DNA of 64,000 bases from Mycobacteroides immunogenum (GCF_001605725.1 NZ_CP011530.1:868001-932000); one strand, 5' to 3'; counted from the first letter of the stretch, positions 30,889 through 40,972 are shown. Numbers and translations are program-made. The notes: generated from the sequence alone by a model not told the origin.

Positions 30889-32469
30889 ATGACGACCAGC
30901 ACTCAGTCAGCCCCGCCCGAGTCAGGGCACGAACTAAGTCCGACTCTTGGGCGGTTGGATGTGTTCGCCGTATTGGTCTGCGCATTGGTAGGCGTTGACA
31001 CCCTTGGTGCGGTCAGCGCCTATGGGCCGCAAGGGCTTTTGTGGATGGCGCTGGTCGCTGTGGTCTTCTTCTTGCCCTACGGGTTGCTCACCGCCGAGCT
31101 GGGGTCGGCATTCCCGCAAGAGGGCGGACCGTACGTGTGGACCAAGCTTGCCTACGGGAAATTCGCCGCCGGCATCAACCAATTCTTCTACTGGATCTCC
31201 AATCCGGTATGGATCGGCGGCACGCTGTGCATCGTCGCGGTGGTCACCTTCGAAGAGTTCTTCTTCCCGTTGCCCGGGGTCTGGAAATGGGTGGGCGGCG
31301 CCGTATTCGTCTGGGGTTCGGCATTGGTGATCGGCGCCAGTGTCCGGCTCGGACGATGGATCTTTCTGGTAGGTGCCGCGGCACGCCTTGCCCTGCTGGG
31401 GCTGTTCATCACCTCGGTGATCGTGTTCGCATGCGAGAACGGCATTCAGCCGCTGCATGCCAGCGACTTCTCGTGGACCTACGCGGGTTTCGTCGCGGTG
31501 ATCCCGGTGATTGTGTTCAACTTCCTGGGTTTCGAGGTGCCCTCGAATGCGGCCGAGGAAATGGTCAATCCGCAGAAGGACGTCCCGCTGACGGTGTTGC
31601 GTGGCGGGCTCACCGCCACCCTCCTCTACGGAATCCCGGTTTTGGGGATTCTGTTGGTACTGCCCAAGAATCAGCTCGGGACCGTCACGGGTTTCGTCGA
31701 CGCCTGTCGTGCGGTGTTCACGGTGTACGGCGGGAGTATCGCGCCGGACGGAACCGCGGAGCTGCACGGGCTGGGGCAAGTGGCCGCCCAGATCGCAGCC
31801 GCGGGCCTGATCATCGGGCTGTTCACCAGCGGTACGGCCTGGGCCATGGGAGTGAGCCGGGCGCAGGCCGTGGCCTTCACGGACGGTGCGGGGCCGGCAT
31901 GGCTGGGGAAGTTCTCCGCCAACGGTTCACCGGCCAGGGTCAACATCATGTCGGCAGTGGTGTCGACCATCGTGATGGCGGCGGCGATGATCTTCGCCCA
32001 TGGAAACGCCGAGAAATACTTCTCGGCGGCAATCGGTTTGGTGGTTTCTGCCACCGCGATCTCCTACATTCTGACGTTCTCGTCCTTCATGCGCCTACGG
32101 CATAAGTTTCCGGATACTCGTCGTCCCTTCCAGGTTTTCGGTGGCAAGGCCGGCGGATGGATCGTCACGGTGTTGACGGTCGGGACGATGCTGTTCACCG
32201 TCATATCACTGTTCTGGCCGGGGATCGGAGTCGGCTGGACAGGCTCGGGGGATGACGCGGACTTATTACTACCCAAGGGTTTTGAGGGGCACCGCGTTGA
32301 GTACACGCTGAGTCAGCTGGTCCCGATGGCGGGTGTGTTGGTGATGGCCAGTTGCCTGTATGTGCTCGGTTCGTTCGGTAGGCGTCTGAGAGCGAATAGC
32401 CCAAACATCTCTACGCCCGCGGTTGATGGCCCGGGCCTCAGTAACGAAAAGGAAAGTATCGGTGCGTAA
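30889..32469 (+). CDS. APC-family amino acid permease
   Basis: 526 residues with about twelve membrane segments; the first region LDVFAVLVCALVGVDTLGAV and the F-P-x-E-G-G-P-Y-V-W motif after helix 2 are standard for amino acid/polyamine permeases. ATG 30889 follows GGAGGA. It is the first gene of a five-gene operon that ends with lysine monooxygenase and aminovaleramidase, so lysine or a related diamine is the likely substrate, by context only. The C-terminal 35 residues are polar and cytoplasmic. Confidence 0.88.
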   Translation: MTTSTQSAPPESGHELSPTLGRLDVFAVLVCALVGVDTLGAVSAYGPQGLLWMALVAVVFFLPYGLLTAELGSAFPQEGGPYVWTKLAYGKFAAGINQFFYWISNPVWIGGTLCIVAVVTFEEFFFPLPGVWKWVGGAVFVWGSALVIGASVRLGRWIFLVGAAARLALLGLFITSVIVFACENGIQPLHASDFSWTYAGFVAVIPVIVFNFLGFEVPSNAAEEMVNPQKDVPLTVLRGGLTATLLYGIPVLGILLVLPKNQLGTVTGFVDACRAVFTVYGGSIAPDGTAELHGLGQVAAQIAAAGLIIGLFTSGTAWAMGVSRAQAVAFTDGAGPAWLGKFSANGSPARVNIMSAVVSTIVMAAAMIFAHGNAEKYFSAAIGLVVSATAISYILTFSSFMRLRHKFPDTRRPFQVFGGKAGGWIVTVLTVGTMLFTVISLFWPGIGVGWTGSGDDADLLLPKGFEGHRVEYTLSQLVPMAGVLVMASCLYVLGSFGRRLRANSPNISTPAVDGPGLSNEKESIGA

Positions 32470-33979
32470 CGTGCTCAACAGGTTTGACGTCATTGTTGTC
32501 GGCGGCGGTACCGCTGGATGTGCCGTGGCCGCACGACTCGCAGGCGGTGGCCGAAAGGTGCTCGTACTGGAGGCGGGCCCCGACTATGGACACGCGGCAT
32601 CCGGCCGCTGGCCTGCGGATCTGCTGTCGGCCGCGACCATCCCCAGTTCGCATGATTGGGGTTACCGCGGAACCGGGGCGGGTGGGCAACAGCTGGAATT
32701 TGAACGCTGCCGGGCTATTGGAGGGTGTTCGACTCATAACGGAGCAACCCAGAACGTGGGCTGGGGAGGGGACTACGACCGTTGGGCAGCAACGGGACTG
32801 ACGGGATGGAGCTCATCGGATCTGGAACCGTTCTTCGAGCTCGCGGGGAAAGCGCTGAACCTGCGGAACTACCGGGAAGAACAGCTCCAACCGTTTCAAA
32901 CTGCCTTCGTAGACGCGGCTGCCGATCAAGGATTGCCGGTGCGCAACGATTTCATGTCCTTGAACGGTGGTGCGAGCGTCGGGTATTCACCCGTCAGCAT
33001 CACCGACGACGGCACGCGCTACAACACCGCGTTTGCCTATCTTGATGATCTGCGCCAGTCGGGAAGACTGACAGTCCTGGGTGATGTCGAGGTCACCGGC
33101 ATCCACCTGGAACATGGCCGCGCGGTCGGCGTGTATGTCGATACGCCCGGCCGAGCTGTGGTGGAACCCGCTCTGGTTTACGCCGATTCGGTGATACTGA
33201 GCGCGGGAGCCTATGGCACCCCGGAGCTTCTCTTGCGATCGGGTATCGGCCCCGCGGACGAGCTGGCCCGAGTCGGAGTTCCGGTGCAGAACGACCTTCC
33301 GGGCGTCGGGAAGGGTCTGCAAGATCATCCGTCACTTCAACTCGAGTACGCCGGTACGCCGGAGCTTGCCAGTGCCCTAGCAGAGTTCGGCGCCAAGCAA
33401 TGGCTTCCGGACGAACAGGCGATCGCCAAGGTGAAGTCACCAGAGGCTGAGGACGCGCCGTTCGATCTGCACGTCTACCCGTGGACGGAACGCGATCCGG
33501 CAAGCCCGCATGGTTGGCGATGTGTGATACCGATCGGTCTGGTCAAGCCACGCTCGCGCGGGACTCTGACGCTCAAACTGGAGGGCGGGGAACTGAGCAC
33601 GGCAGTGAATCATGCCTACCTTGCCGATCCCCGTGATCTGAACGCCATTCGCCACGGCATGGAATGGGCAGAGGAGATCATCAACGGGGGTATCTCGGAG
33701 TTCTCCAGATACCTTGGCCCACGGCTGAATCCGATGGAGGGCCTCACCACGGATTGGATAGCCGCCAATCATCGGCACTACTGGCACCCGGTAGGCACCT
33801 GCAAGATGGGCATACCCGCCGCCGGCGGGGTTGTCGACCATCGGGGTGCGGTGCATGGAATCGAAGGCCTGTATGTCGCTGACGCCTCGGTATTCCCCGA
33901 TATTCCACGGGGGACGACCGCCCTACCGACCACTGTGGTCGGCGAACGTATCGCAAGCTTCTTGTTGGAGGACAACTGA
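32462..33979 (+). CDS. GMC-family FAD oxidoreductase
   Basis: 505 residues of the glucose-methanol-choline family: FAD motif VIVVGGGTAGCAVAARLAGG (8-27), CRAIGGCSTHNG signature, GPADELARVGVPV and the C-terminal active-site histidine in YWHPVGTCKMG. The second catalytic residue, normally Asn in a G-N-x-N-A-P-T segment, appears to be Ala here (RGTTALPTT), so oxidase chemistry may be altered. GTG 32462 lies five bases after AAGGAAAG and overlaps the permease stop. With the next gene it could oxidise an amino alcohol via the aldehyde to an amino acid, feeding aminovalerate; this is inference. Confidence 0.83.
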   Translation: MRNVLNRFDVIVVGGGTAGCAVAARLAGGGRKVLVLEAGPDYGHAASGRWPADLLSAATIPSSHDWGYRGTGAGGQQLEFERCRAIGGCSTHNGATQNVGWGGDYDRWAATGLTGWSSSDLEPFFELAGKALNLRNYREEQLQPFQTAFVDAAADQGLPVRNDFMSLNGGASVGYSPVSITDDGTRYNTAFAYLDDLRQSGRLTVLGDVEVTGIHLEHGRAVGVYVDTPGRAVVEPALVYADSVILSAGAYGTPELLLRSGIGPADELARVGVPVQNDLPGVGKGLQDHPSLQLEYAGTPELASALAEFGAKQWLPDEQAIAKVKSPEAEDAPFDLHVYPWTERDPASPHGWRCVIPIGLVKPRSRGTLTLKLEGGELSTAVNHAYLADPRDLNAIRHGMEWAEEIINGGISEFSRYLGPRLNPMEGLTTDWIAANHRHYWHPVGTCKMGIPAAGGVVDHRGAVHGIEGLYVADASVFPDIPRGTTALPTTVVGERIASFLLEDN

Positions 33980-33980
33980 G

Positions 33981-35333
33981 ATGGACAAGGCTCTACACGG
34001 ACCCGGCACCGAAATCGTCGACCCGAGCACGGGCGAGATCTATGACTTTCAGCCGGATTCCACCAACGGTGAGGTCGACGCGACCTTCGCGGCTGCGCAT
34101 GACGGATGGCGAAACTGGCGGGAGACGACTCCCGCGGAACGGCACACCGCGCTGCTGGGATTCGTCGATGCCGTTGAGTCCGAATCGGACCAGCTGATCG
34201 AGATTGAACAACGTAACACCGGAAAGACCCGCGAGCAGGCCGGTGACGAGCTGGCGGGGGCTCTCGATGAGATGCGTTTCATGGCTGGGGCGCAGCGCGC
34301 GTTGCAGGGGCCGCTGGCGGGCCGGTATGTAGCTGGTACCACGTCGATGGCATCGCGGGAACCGCTCGGCGTGTGCGCCCAGATTCTGCCGTGGAACTAT
34401 CCACTGGCATCGGCAATCTCGAAGCTCGCTCCGGCGTTGGCGATGGGCAACACGTCGGTACTCAAACCGGCGGCCCCCACGCCGTGCAGTGTCCGGGCGC
34501 TGTTGGAGATTGCCCACGAAACCCTTCCCTCAGGTGTGGTCAACGCTGTGTTCGGTGGTCGCGAGACGGGCGAATACATGGTGAGTCATCACATTCCGGC
34601 CTTGATTTCGTTGACGGGCAGTGTGCGTGCGGGACAGGACATCGCACGGGCCGCTGGGCTTAAGGTGTTGCACTTGGAACTCGGGGGAAACTGTCCTGTC
34701 ATTGTTCTCAAGGATGTCGACGTGGAGGCGGTCGCGCGCGAGATCACCGAGGCCGCCCTGTACAACGCGGGCCAGGATTGCACGGCGGCTACCCGGTTGA
34801 TTGTCGCCGCCGAGGTGGCGCACGAATTCACCGCGGCCCTCACGCGGGAGTTCATGGCGACCCAGACGGTGCCGCTGGCCACCCCCGAGCATTTGGCCAG
34901 GGTCACCGGGTTGCTGGCAAGGCTGCCCAAGACCGCGCAGGTGGAATGCGGGGGTCGGCGTGCCGAGGTACCCGGCCTGTATGTGGAACCCACTGTGGTG
35001 ACCAAGGTCGCGCAACTTGACGAGATAGTTGCCGATGAGATATTCGGTCCGGTGGTCACCGTGCAGCAGTTTACGGACGTGGATGAGGCGGTAGCCTTGG
35101 CCAACGGGACCGAATATGGCCTGGCGGCGTCGATTTGGACGAGAGATCACTCATCGGCGGTCACGCTGTCGCAGCGGATCGATGCCGGCACCGTGTGGAT
35201 CAATACCCATGGCGTCTACGCCACCGAAATGCCTTTCGGCGGCTTCAAGTCTTCCGGCTACGGCAAGGATCTCTCACCTGTCGCGCTTGAGAACTATTCA
35301 CGGATCAAGCACATCATGACCGGATCCCTCTAG
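33981..35333 (+). CDS. NAD(P)-aldehyde dehydrogenase, aminoaldehyde type
   Basis: 450 residues. ILPWNYPL (oxyanion/Asn region), LELGGNCPVIV with the general-base glutamate, and NAGQDCTAATR with the nucleophile cysteine are intact. It resembles 4-aminobutyraldehyde dehydrogenases, so 5-aminopentanal to 5-aminovalerate would suit the operon. ATG 33981 follows GGAGGACAAC, one base after the GMC stop. It is distinct from the semialdehyde dehydrogenase at 43758. Confidence 0.86.
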   Translation: MDKALHGPGTEIVDPSTGEIYDFQPDSTNGEVDATFAAAHDGWRNWRETTPAERHTALLGFVDAVESESDQLIEIEQRNTGKTREQAGDELAGALDEMRFMAGAQRALQGPLAGRYVAGTTSMASREPLGVCAQILPWNYPLASAISKLAPALAMGNTSVLKPAAPTPCSVRALLEIAHETLPSGVVNAVFGGRETGEYMVSHHIPALISLTGSVRAGQDIARAAGLKVLHLELGGNCPVIVLKDVDVEAVAREITEAALYNAGQDCTAATRLIVAAEVAHEFTAALTREFMATQTVPLATPEHLARVTGLLARLPKTAQVECGGRRAEVPGLYVEPTVVTKVAQLDEIVADEIFGPVVTVQQFTDVDEAVALANGTEYGLAASIWTRDHSSAVTLSQRIDAGTVWINTHGVYATEMPFGGFKSSGYGKDLSPVALENYSRIKHIMTGSL

Positions 35334-35391
35334 TAGTGGCGCGTTGCGCCACCGCATCACCAGTAATCATCGCGACGTACGAGGAACACGA

Positions 35392-37074
35392 ATGACAAGC
35401 CTCCTGCCAGGAGCCGAAGATGCCATCAAGCCCGTGTCGATCTTCGGGCCTGACTTCCCGTTTGGGTTCGACACATGGATCAGTCATCCGGACGGGCTGG
35501 GCGAGATACCGGAAACTGCGCGGGGACAGGAGGTCGCCATCATCGGCGCCGGGATTGCCGGCATGGTGGCTGCCTATGAACTCATGAAGCTGGGGCTGCG
35601 GCCGGTGCTCTACGAATCGGCGCGGATGGGTGGCCGACTGCGCTCGGAACAGTTCGACGGTGCGCCGGAGGGTGTCATCGCGGAACTGGGCGGGATGCGT
35701 TTTCCCTCGTCGTCGTTTTCGTTCTTCCACTATGTCGACATGCTGGGCCTGACTGCCAAGCCGTTTCCCAACCCACTTACTCCCGCCGCCGGGAGCACCG
35801 TGATCGATATCGAGGGGGTGACACATCACGCTCGCGAGGTTGGCGACCTGCCGACGATCTTCCGGGAAGTCGCCGACGCCTGGGCAGAGGCACTGGAAGA
35901 AGTCAGTTTCACTCCGGTTCAGGACGCCATTCGCGCGCGCGATGTGGCCACGCTGAAATCGTTGTGGAATCAGCTCATCACGGAGTGGGACGATCGCACC
36001 TTCTACGACTTTGTAGCGAGCTCAAAAGCTTTCTCCAAATTGTCTTTTCACCATCGTGAGGTCTTCGGGCAGGTTGGTTTCGGCACCGGCGGCTGGGATT
36101 CGGATTTCCCCAACTCCATGCTGGAGATTCTCAGGGTGGTGATGACCAACTGCGACGAAGACCAACAACTCATCGTCGGTGGTGCCGAGCAGATTCCGCG
36201 CGGCCTGTGGAACCACGCTCCAGATCGAATGTCCCACTGGGAGCAGGGCACCACCCTGGCGAAGCTGCACGGCGGTGTCACCCGTGCCCGAGTGAAACGC
36301 ATCGCGCGCGGTCCGCACGGACAATTATCGGTGACGGATCAGTGGGGTGTCACCCGTGATTACCCCGCGGTCCTGGCAACCTGCCAATCCTGGCTGCTGA
36401 CCACCGAGATCGATTGTGACGAATCGCTGTTCCCGCAAAAGGTGTGGACCGCCCTGGACCGCACCCGGTACATGCAATCGTCCAAAACCTTCGTTCTGGT
36501 CGATAGGCCATTTTGGAAGGACCTCGACCCGGTGACGGGCCGGGACACCATGAGCATGACGCTCACCGACAGGATGACCAGAGGTACTTATCTTTTCGAT
36601 AATGGGGACGACGCCCCGGCGGTCATCTGCCTGACCTACTCCTGGATGAGTGATGCGATGAAGGTGCTTCCTTACTCGGCACAAGACCGTGCGGAAATGG
36701 CCATCAACGCACTCAAGAGGATTTACCCGAACGTCGACATCAATCAGCACATCGTCGGGGAGCCGATCACGGTCTCGTGGGAGGCGGACCGGAACTTCCT
36801 TGGCGCGTTCAAGGGTGCGTTGCCCGGCCATTACCGGTACAACCACCGGATGTACTCGCACTTCATGCAGGGCGAGTATGCGCCCGAGCACAAGGGAATC
36901 TTCCTGGCCGGCGATGATGTCTCCTGGACGCCGGCATGGGCCGAAGGCGCGGTTCAGACTGCCCTGAATGCGGTGTGGGGCATCATGACTCATTTCGGGG
37001 GTGGGTCAAGCGCGCAGAACCCGGGACCCGGGGATGTCTTCGCGGAGATCGGCCCGCTGAAGTTGCCCGAATGA
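35392..37074 (+). CDS. davB: L-lysine 2-monooxygenase
   Basis: Flavoenzyme that oxidatively decarboxylates L-lysine to 5-aminovaleramide. The 560-residue protein matches the Pseudomonas DavB sequence as I remember it, in length and along its whole course: SIFGPDFPFGFDTWISHPDG, the FAD motif VAIIGAGIAGMVAAYELM (48-65), AELGGMRFPSS, VFGQVGFGTGGWDSDFPNSM, RTRYMQSSKTFVLVDRPFW and the C-terminal FAD segment GIFLAGDDVSWTPAWAEGAV. ATG 35392 follows GAGGAA. The stop overlaps the start of davA (ATGA), so the two steps are coupled. A generic monoamine oxidase is the weaker alternative. Confidence 0.92.
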   Translation: MTSLLPGAEDAIKPVSIFGPDFPFGFDTWISHPDGLGEIPETARGQEVAIIGAGIAGMVAAYELMKLGLRPVLYESARMGGRLRSEQFDGAPEGVIAELGGMRFPSSSFSFFHYVDMLGLTAKPFPNPLTPAAGSTVIDIEGVTHHAREVGDLPTIFREVADAWAEALEEVSFTPVQDAIRARDVATLKSLWNQLITEWDDRTFYDFVASSKAFSKLSFHHREVFGQVGFGTGGWDSDFPNSMLEILRVVMTNCDEDQQLIVGGAEQIPRGLWNHAPDRMSHWEQGTTLAKLHGGVTRARVKRIARGPHGQLSVTDQWGVTRDYPAVLATCQSWLLTTEIDCDESLFPQKVWTALDRTRYMQSSKTFVLVDRPFWKDLDPVTGRDTMSMTLTDRMTRGTYLFDNGDDAPAVICLTYSWMSDAMKVLPYSAQDRAEMAINALKRIYPNVDINQHIVGEPITVSWEADRNFLGAFKGALPGHYRYNHRMYSHFMQGEYAPEHKGIFLAGDDVSWTPAWAEGAVQTALNAVWGIMTHFGGGSSAQNPGPGDVFAEIGPLKLPE

Positions 37075-37871
37075 CCGGGCGGCTCCGGCTGGCAGTGGTG
37101 CAGTGCTCATCGATGGCGGCTGACGTACAAGCCAACCTGGCCAGGCTCGCCGAGACAGTCCACGCCGCGGCCGTGCATGGCGCTCAGCTGGTCGTGTTCC
37201 CCGAGATGTACCTCACGGGATACAACATCGGCGAATGGGATATCCGTGAACTGGCCGAACCTCAGGACGGTCCCGCGATACAGTTCATCCGGCAGGCGGC
37301 CTGTGATGCGGATGTGCACATTTGCGTGGGGTACCCCGAACGTGCCGCTGACGGTCAGATCTATAACTCGGCGCTCATCTGCGATCCGCAGGGGCGGGTT
37401 GTGCTGAACTACCGAAAGTCTCACCTCTTCGGTGATGCGGAGAAGAAGGTCTTTGCGCGCCCGGGCCCTCAACTGCCGCTGGTTGTGGTGCGCGGTGTAT
37501 CTATTGGCCTGCTCATCTGTTACGACGTGGAGTTTCCGGAGAATGTTCGGGCATTGGCCATGGCCAGGGCCGACCTCGTCGTGGTACCGACGGCCAATAT
37601 GAAGCCGTATCTCGCGGTGTGTGAAACCGTGGTTCCGGCAAGAGCTTACGAAAACCAGCTGTACGTGGCGTACGCCAACTACTACGGCGATCATGACGGC
37701 CTCGCGTATTGCGGGGGAAGTTCCATCGTCGGCCCCGATGGCGTCGTCCTGGCGCAAGCGGACGAGGGTGCTGGGCTTCTGATCGCCGACGTGGACCGGG
37801 CGGAAATCGACCGATCACGTTCTCAACAGTGTTTTCTCGAAGACCGGGTGGTTAGGGCGATTTCGCCCTAA
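37071..37871 (+). CDS. davA: 5-aminovaleramidase (nitrilase superfamily)
   Basis: Hydrolyses 5-aminovaleramide to 5-aminovalerate and ammonia. 266 residues with the nitrilase triad: Glu in VFPEMYLTGYNIG, Lys in NYRKSHLFG, Cys in LLICYDVEFPEN. Further matches to Pseudomonas DavA are VPTANMKPY and YCGGSSIVGPDG. ATG 37071 overlaps the davB stop. Its own stop shares CTAA with the stop of the convergent glutamate dehydrogenase gene. Confidence 0.92.
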   Translation: MTGRLRLAVVQCSSMAADVQANLARLAETVHAAAVHGAQLVVFPEMYLTGYNIGEWDIRELAEPQDGPAIQFIRQAACDADVHICVGYPERAADGQIYNSALICDPQGRVVLNYRKSHLFGDAEKKVFARPGPQLPLVVVRGVSIGLLICYDVEFPENVRALAMARADLVVVPTANMKPYLAVCETVVPARAYENQLYVAYANYYGDHDGLAYCGGSSIVGPDGVVLAQADEGAGLLIADVDRAEIDRSRSQQCFLEDRVVRAISP

Positions 37872-40800
37872 CCACCGCTGATCCAGCGGCCCAGCCCGGA
37901 CAGTTCGGCGCTGATGGTCGCGGCGCGTGGCACATCCACGAACCCATCCCTGCGCAACCGTGCCACCACCCCTTTCACGCGCGAAATGCCCTGATGGGCA
38001 GTGGATTGCCAGCCATCGATGTGAGGCAGGCGTGCGGTCAGTTGATGGAGTGCGTCGGTGATGTCATCACGCAGCGCGGCAGCCGCCATCGCTTCCCACC
38101 AGTTCGCCGGGTTATGCGCTTCGAGTGCATTGATCACCCAGTTGATCCCGAGGGCGTCGTCCAGCACCAGATAGGTCTGCGCCACTACCCGAACATCGAG
38201 ACCTAGCCGAACAGCGGTCTCGCTCAAGTCGACGGCCTCACTGCGCAGCCGCAGCCAGGAGTCCGGGGCGTTCTTTTGCAGATGACTCCGCAGTACGTCA
38301 ATGTGTGCGGCGTACCGATCCACTGTCTGAGTGATATCGATTCGGCCGTTGGCATGTCGCAACAATCGGCCCGCCGTGTGCTCGATGAACTGTTGTACGT
38401 TAGACAAACCATTCCAACGGCCCTGGGCGCCAATGGTACCGCCGCGCCGGGCGTGTTCCCACAAGCTGTCTACTCCGAACAGTTTTCGGGTGACCGTATA
38501 GGCGGCCGCCACCTCCGGGCTGCGTACACCTAGCCGTTCCTCAAGCCGGTAGATCAGTCCAGGGCCCACATGGTTGATGAGGTCATCGGCAATTTGGGTG
38601 GCGATGATCTCGCGGGCCAGCCGGTGTTCGGCAGGGCCGTCGATGGGCAGTCTGTCCTGCCACGAGGAGGGGAAGTATGCCGACAGCGCCGGAACGAACG
38701 CGGGATCATCTGGGACGCTGGACTGAAGCAGTTCTTGACACACCACATTCTTTGAATAGGCAAGCAAGATAGCGATTTCCGGCCGGGTTAGCCCTTGGGC
38801 GGACTGCGCGCGAGCCGCGAGTTCGGTTTCGGACGGTAGCCCCTCGGCTGATCGGTTGAGGCCATTGTGGCGCTCCAGACTCTCGATGAGCCTTTCGTGA
38901 CGATTGAGGAGCCGCGCGGCGTGGGCCTCAGCGAGGCCGAGTGCCAACACCTGATTGTGGCAACCCGATAACACGGTAGCGGCGACATCGTCTTGGGCGG
39001 CGGCCATCATATCGTTGCGCTGCTGTTCGGTGAGCCGTCCACTGCGGCAGGCGGACTCCAGCGCGATCTTCAGATTCACTTCGCGGTCAGAGGTGGCCAC
39101 ACCGGCCGCGTTGTCGATGAAGTCGGCGTTGATCCGGCCGCCGCGCAATGCGAAGTCCACACGAGCGCGTTGCGTGAGGCCGAGGTTTCCGCCTTCCCCG
39201 ATGACCTTGGCTCGCAGTTGCCCGGCATCGACCCGCACGCTGTCATTAGCGGGATCCGCGGCATCCACATGAGATTCGCGATGGGACTTGACATAGGTGC
39301 CGATGCCGCCGTTCCAGAGCAGGTCGACATTCGCCTGCAGCACCGCCCGGACCAGTTCGTCGGGTGTGACGGTCTGCCGGTCGACGCACAGGAGTTGACG
39401 TGCCCGGTCGGGCAACACGATGCTCTTGGCCGACCGCGGCCAGACGCCGCCGCCCTCGGAAAGCAGACTCGGGTCGTAATCGGCCCAGCTGCTGCCGGGT
39501 TGGGTATACAGCCGGCGACGCTCGGCATGGCTGGCCACTGGGTCTGGATCTGGGTCGATGAAGATGTGCCGGTGGTCGAAGGCGGCCACCAACCGCAGGT
39601 TGTCCGAGTGCAGCATGCCATTGCCAAACACATCACCGGAGCAGTCGCCGATGCCGGCCACCGTGACCGGGTCGGTGCTGACGTCTATCCCGATCTCGGT
39701 GAGGTGGTCGCGCACCGAGACCCATGCACCACGTGCGGTAATGCCCATCTGTTTGTGGTCGTACCCGGTAATGCCGCCCGCGGCGAACGCATCGCCCAGC
39801 CAGAATCCGCGCTGTGCGGCAATGTTGTTCGCGATGTCCGAGAAGGCTGCCGTGCCCTTGTCGGCCGCTACCACCAGGTAACTACTGTCCGCGCCGTGGG
39901 TCACCGTGCGGGGTGGATGCACAGTTTCGCCGTCCACGATGTTGTCGGTGACGTCCAGGAGCCCATTGATGAACACGCTGTATGCCTGGGACACAGGGAT
40001 ATTCGGGTTCTTGCGAATGAATACCCCCTTGGCGCCGGTGGGGACGATCGGGGAGTTCTTGACGGTTTGGGTCTTCATCAGTCCCAACACTTCGGTGCGG
40101 TAATCCTCGGGACGGTCGGAGAACCGTAGCCCGCCGCGTGCGATCGCACCGCTGCGGACATGCAGACCCTCCACATCGTCTGAATCGACGAAAATCTCCC
40201 GATAGGGGATCACCGGCCCGTGCAGTGACAGCCGTGCGGAGTCGAACATGAAGGCTTGGTGCGCCTTGTGGTCGCCGTCAGCGGTGACCTGAAACCAACT
40301 GGTACGAACCAATGCGTCGAAACATGTGGCGAATGCGCGCAGCACCCGGTCTTCGTCGACAGTGGTCGCGGCTTCGACATGGTTCTCAAGGGTGCGGCTG
40401 GTATCGGCGATGGCGTCGGCTCGCTCCGTGGTCGCCGGATCGAATCGGGCGTTGAAGTAATCCAGTAGTGCGGCGACGAACTGCGGCCGTTGTACAAGGT
40501 TGTCGATCACGTATCCCTGGGACATGCCGAGCCCGGCCTGCTTGAGGAACCGCGCGGCGGCCCGCAGCAAGACCGCGTCCCGCCATCCGATGTTGACGGC
40601 GAGGACGAGGGCGGCGAATGGGTCGATCGAGAAGTGCCCGCTGCCGTGCGCCTCGACGGCGGCGGCGACATTGCGCAGACTGTCCGCCGTCGGCACCCCG
40701 ATCATGGTGAATTCGTAGAGATACGCACCGTCGACCGCTTCTTCCAGGGGCAATTGCCTATGCAGCCGGAGGCCGAAACTTTCGAAGAGCGCGCAGATAT

Positions 40801-40972
40801 CGGACAGCGCGGTGTTCGCGGTGGGCCACACGACCACCGCGCGTACCGTCCCATCCCCGAAGTTGTCGAGGAACTCGATACGTACGGTGCCCTCTGCCGA
40901 CCGCATCAGGCGTTCGGCGATGTCCTGGACTCCTGATGGGGATGTCAATACCGCCGGCTCGATGACCGTCAT
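37868..40972 (-). CDS. gdh: NAD-dependent glutamate dehydrogenase, 115-kDa class
   Basis: 1034 residues. The catalytic core is clear: RGGLRFSDRPEDYRTEVLGL, MKTQTVKNSPIVPTGAKGVF, GIGDCSGDVFGNGMLHSD and IGEGGNLGLTQRARVDFALR belong to the large Bac_GDH family. The common form is about 1600 residues; this lacks the N-terminal ACT-like part but is not a broken gene, because a shorter class of about 115 kDa is known in mycobacteria (M. smegmatis has both). It oxidises glutamate to 2-oxoglutarate and ammonia. Placed between the davBA and davT operons in reverse, it would recycle glutamate formed by DavT. Confidence 0.88.
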   Translation of the reverse strand: MTVIEPAVLTSPSGVQDIAERLMRSAEGTVRIEFLDNFGDGTVRAVVVWPTANTALSDICALFESFGLRLHRQLPLEEAVDGAYLYEFTMIGVPTADSLRNVAAAVEAHGSGHFSIDPFAALVLAVNIGWRDAVLLRAAARFLKQAGLGMSQGYVIDNLVQRPQFVAALLDYFNARFDPATTERADAIADTSRTLENHVEAATTVDEDRVLRAFATCFDALVRTSWFQVTADGDHKAHQAFMFDSARLSLHGPVIPYREIFVDSDDVEGLHVRSGAIARGGLRFSDRPEDYRTEVLGLMKTQTVKNSPIVPTGAKGVFIRKNPNIPVSQAYSVFINGLLDVTDNIVDGETVHPPRTVTHGADSSYLVVAADKGTAAFSDIANNIAAQRGFWLGDAFAAGGITGYDHKQMGITARGAWVSVRDHLTEIGIDVSTDPVTVAGIGDCSGDVFGNGMLHSDNLRLVAAFDHRHIFIDPDPDPVASHAERRRLYTQPGSSWADYDPSLLSEGGGVWPRSAKSIVLPDRARQLLCVDRQTVTPDELVRAVLQANVDLLWNGGIGTYVKSHRESHVDAADPANDSVRVDAGQLRAKVIGEGGNLGLTQRARVDFALRGGRINADFIDNAAGVATSDREVNLKIALESACRSGRLTEQQRNDMMAAAQDDVAATVLSGCHNQVLALGLAEAHAARLLNRHERLIESLERHNGLNRSAEGLPSETELAARAQSAQGLTRPEIAILLAYSKNVVCQELLQSSVPDDPAFVPALSAYFPSSWQDRLPIDGPAEHRLAREIIATQIADDLINHVGPGLIYRLEERLGVRSPEVAAAYTVTRKLFGVDSLWEHARRGGTIGAQGRWNGLSNVQQFIEHTAGRLLRHANGRIDITQTVDRYAAHIDVLRSHLQKNAPDSWLRLRSEAVDLSETAVRLGLDVRVVAQTYLVLDDALGINWVINALEAHNPANWWEAMAAAALRDDITDALHQLTARLPHIDGWQSTAHQGISRVKGVVARLRRDGFVDVPRAATISAELSGLGRWISGG

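Noticed and set aside
35392..37074. Putrescine or generic monoamine oxidase
   Set aside because: The length, the long matches to DavB and the coupled aminovaleramidase gene point to lysine 2-monooxygenase.
37868..40972. Glutamate dehydrogenase truncated by about 600 residues
   Set aside because: A shorter 115-kDa class exists in mycobacteria, the catalytic core is complete and the start is clean.
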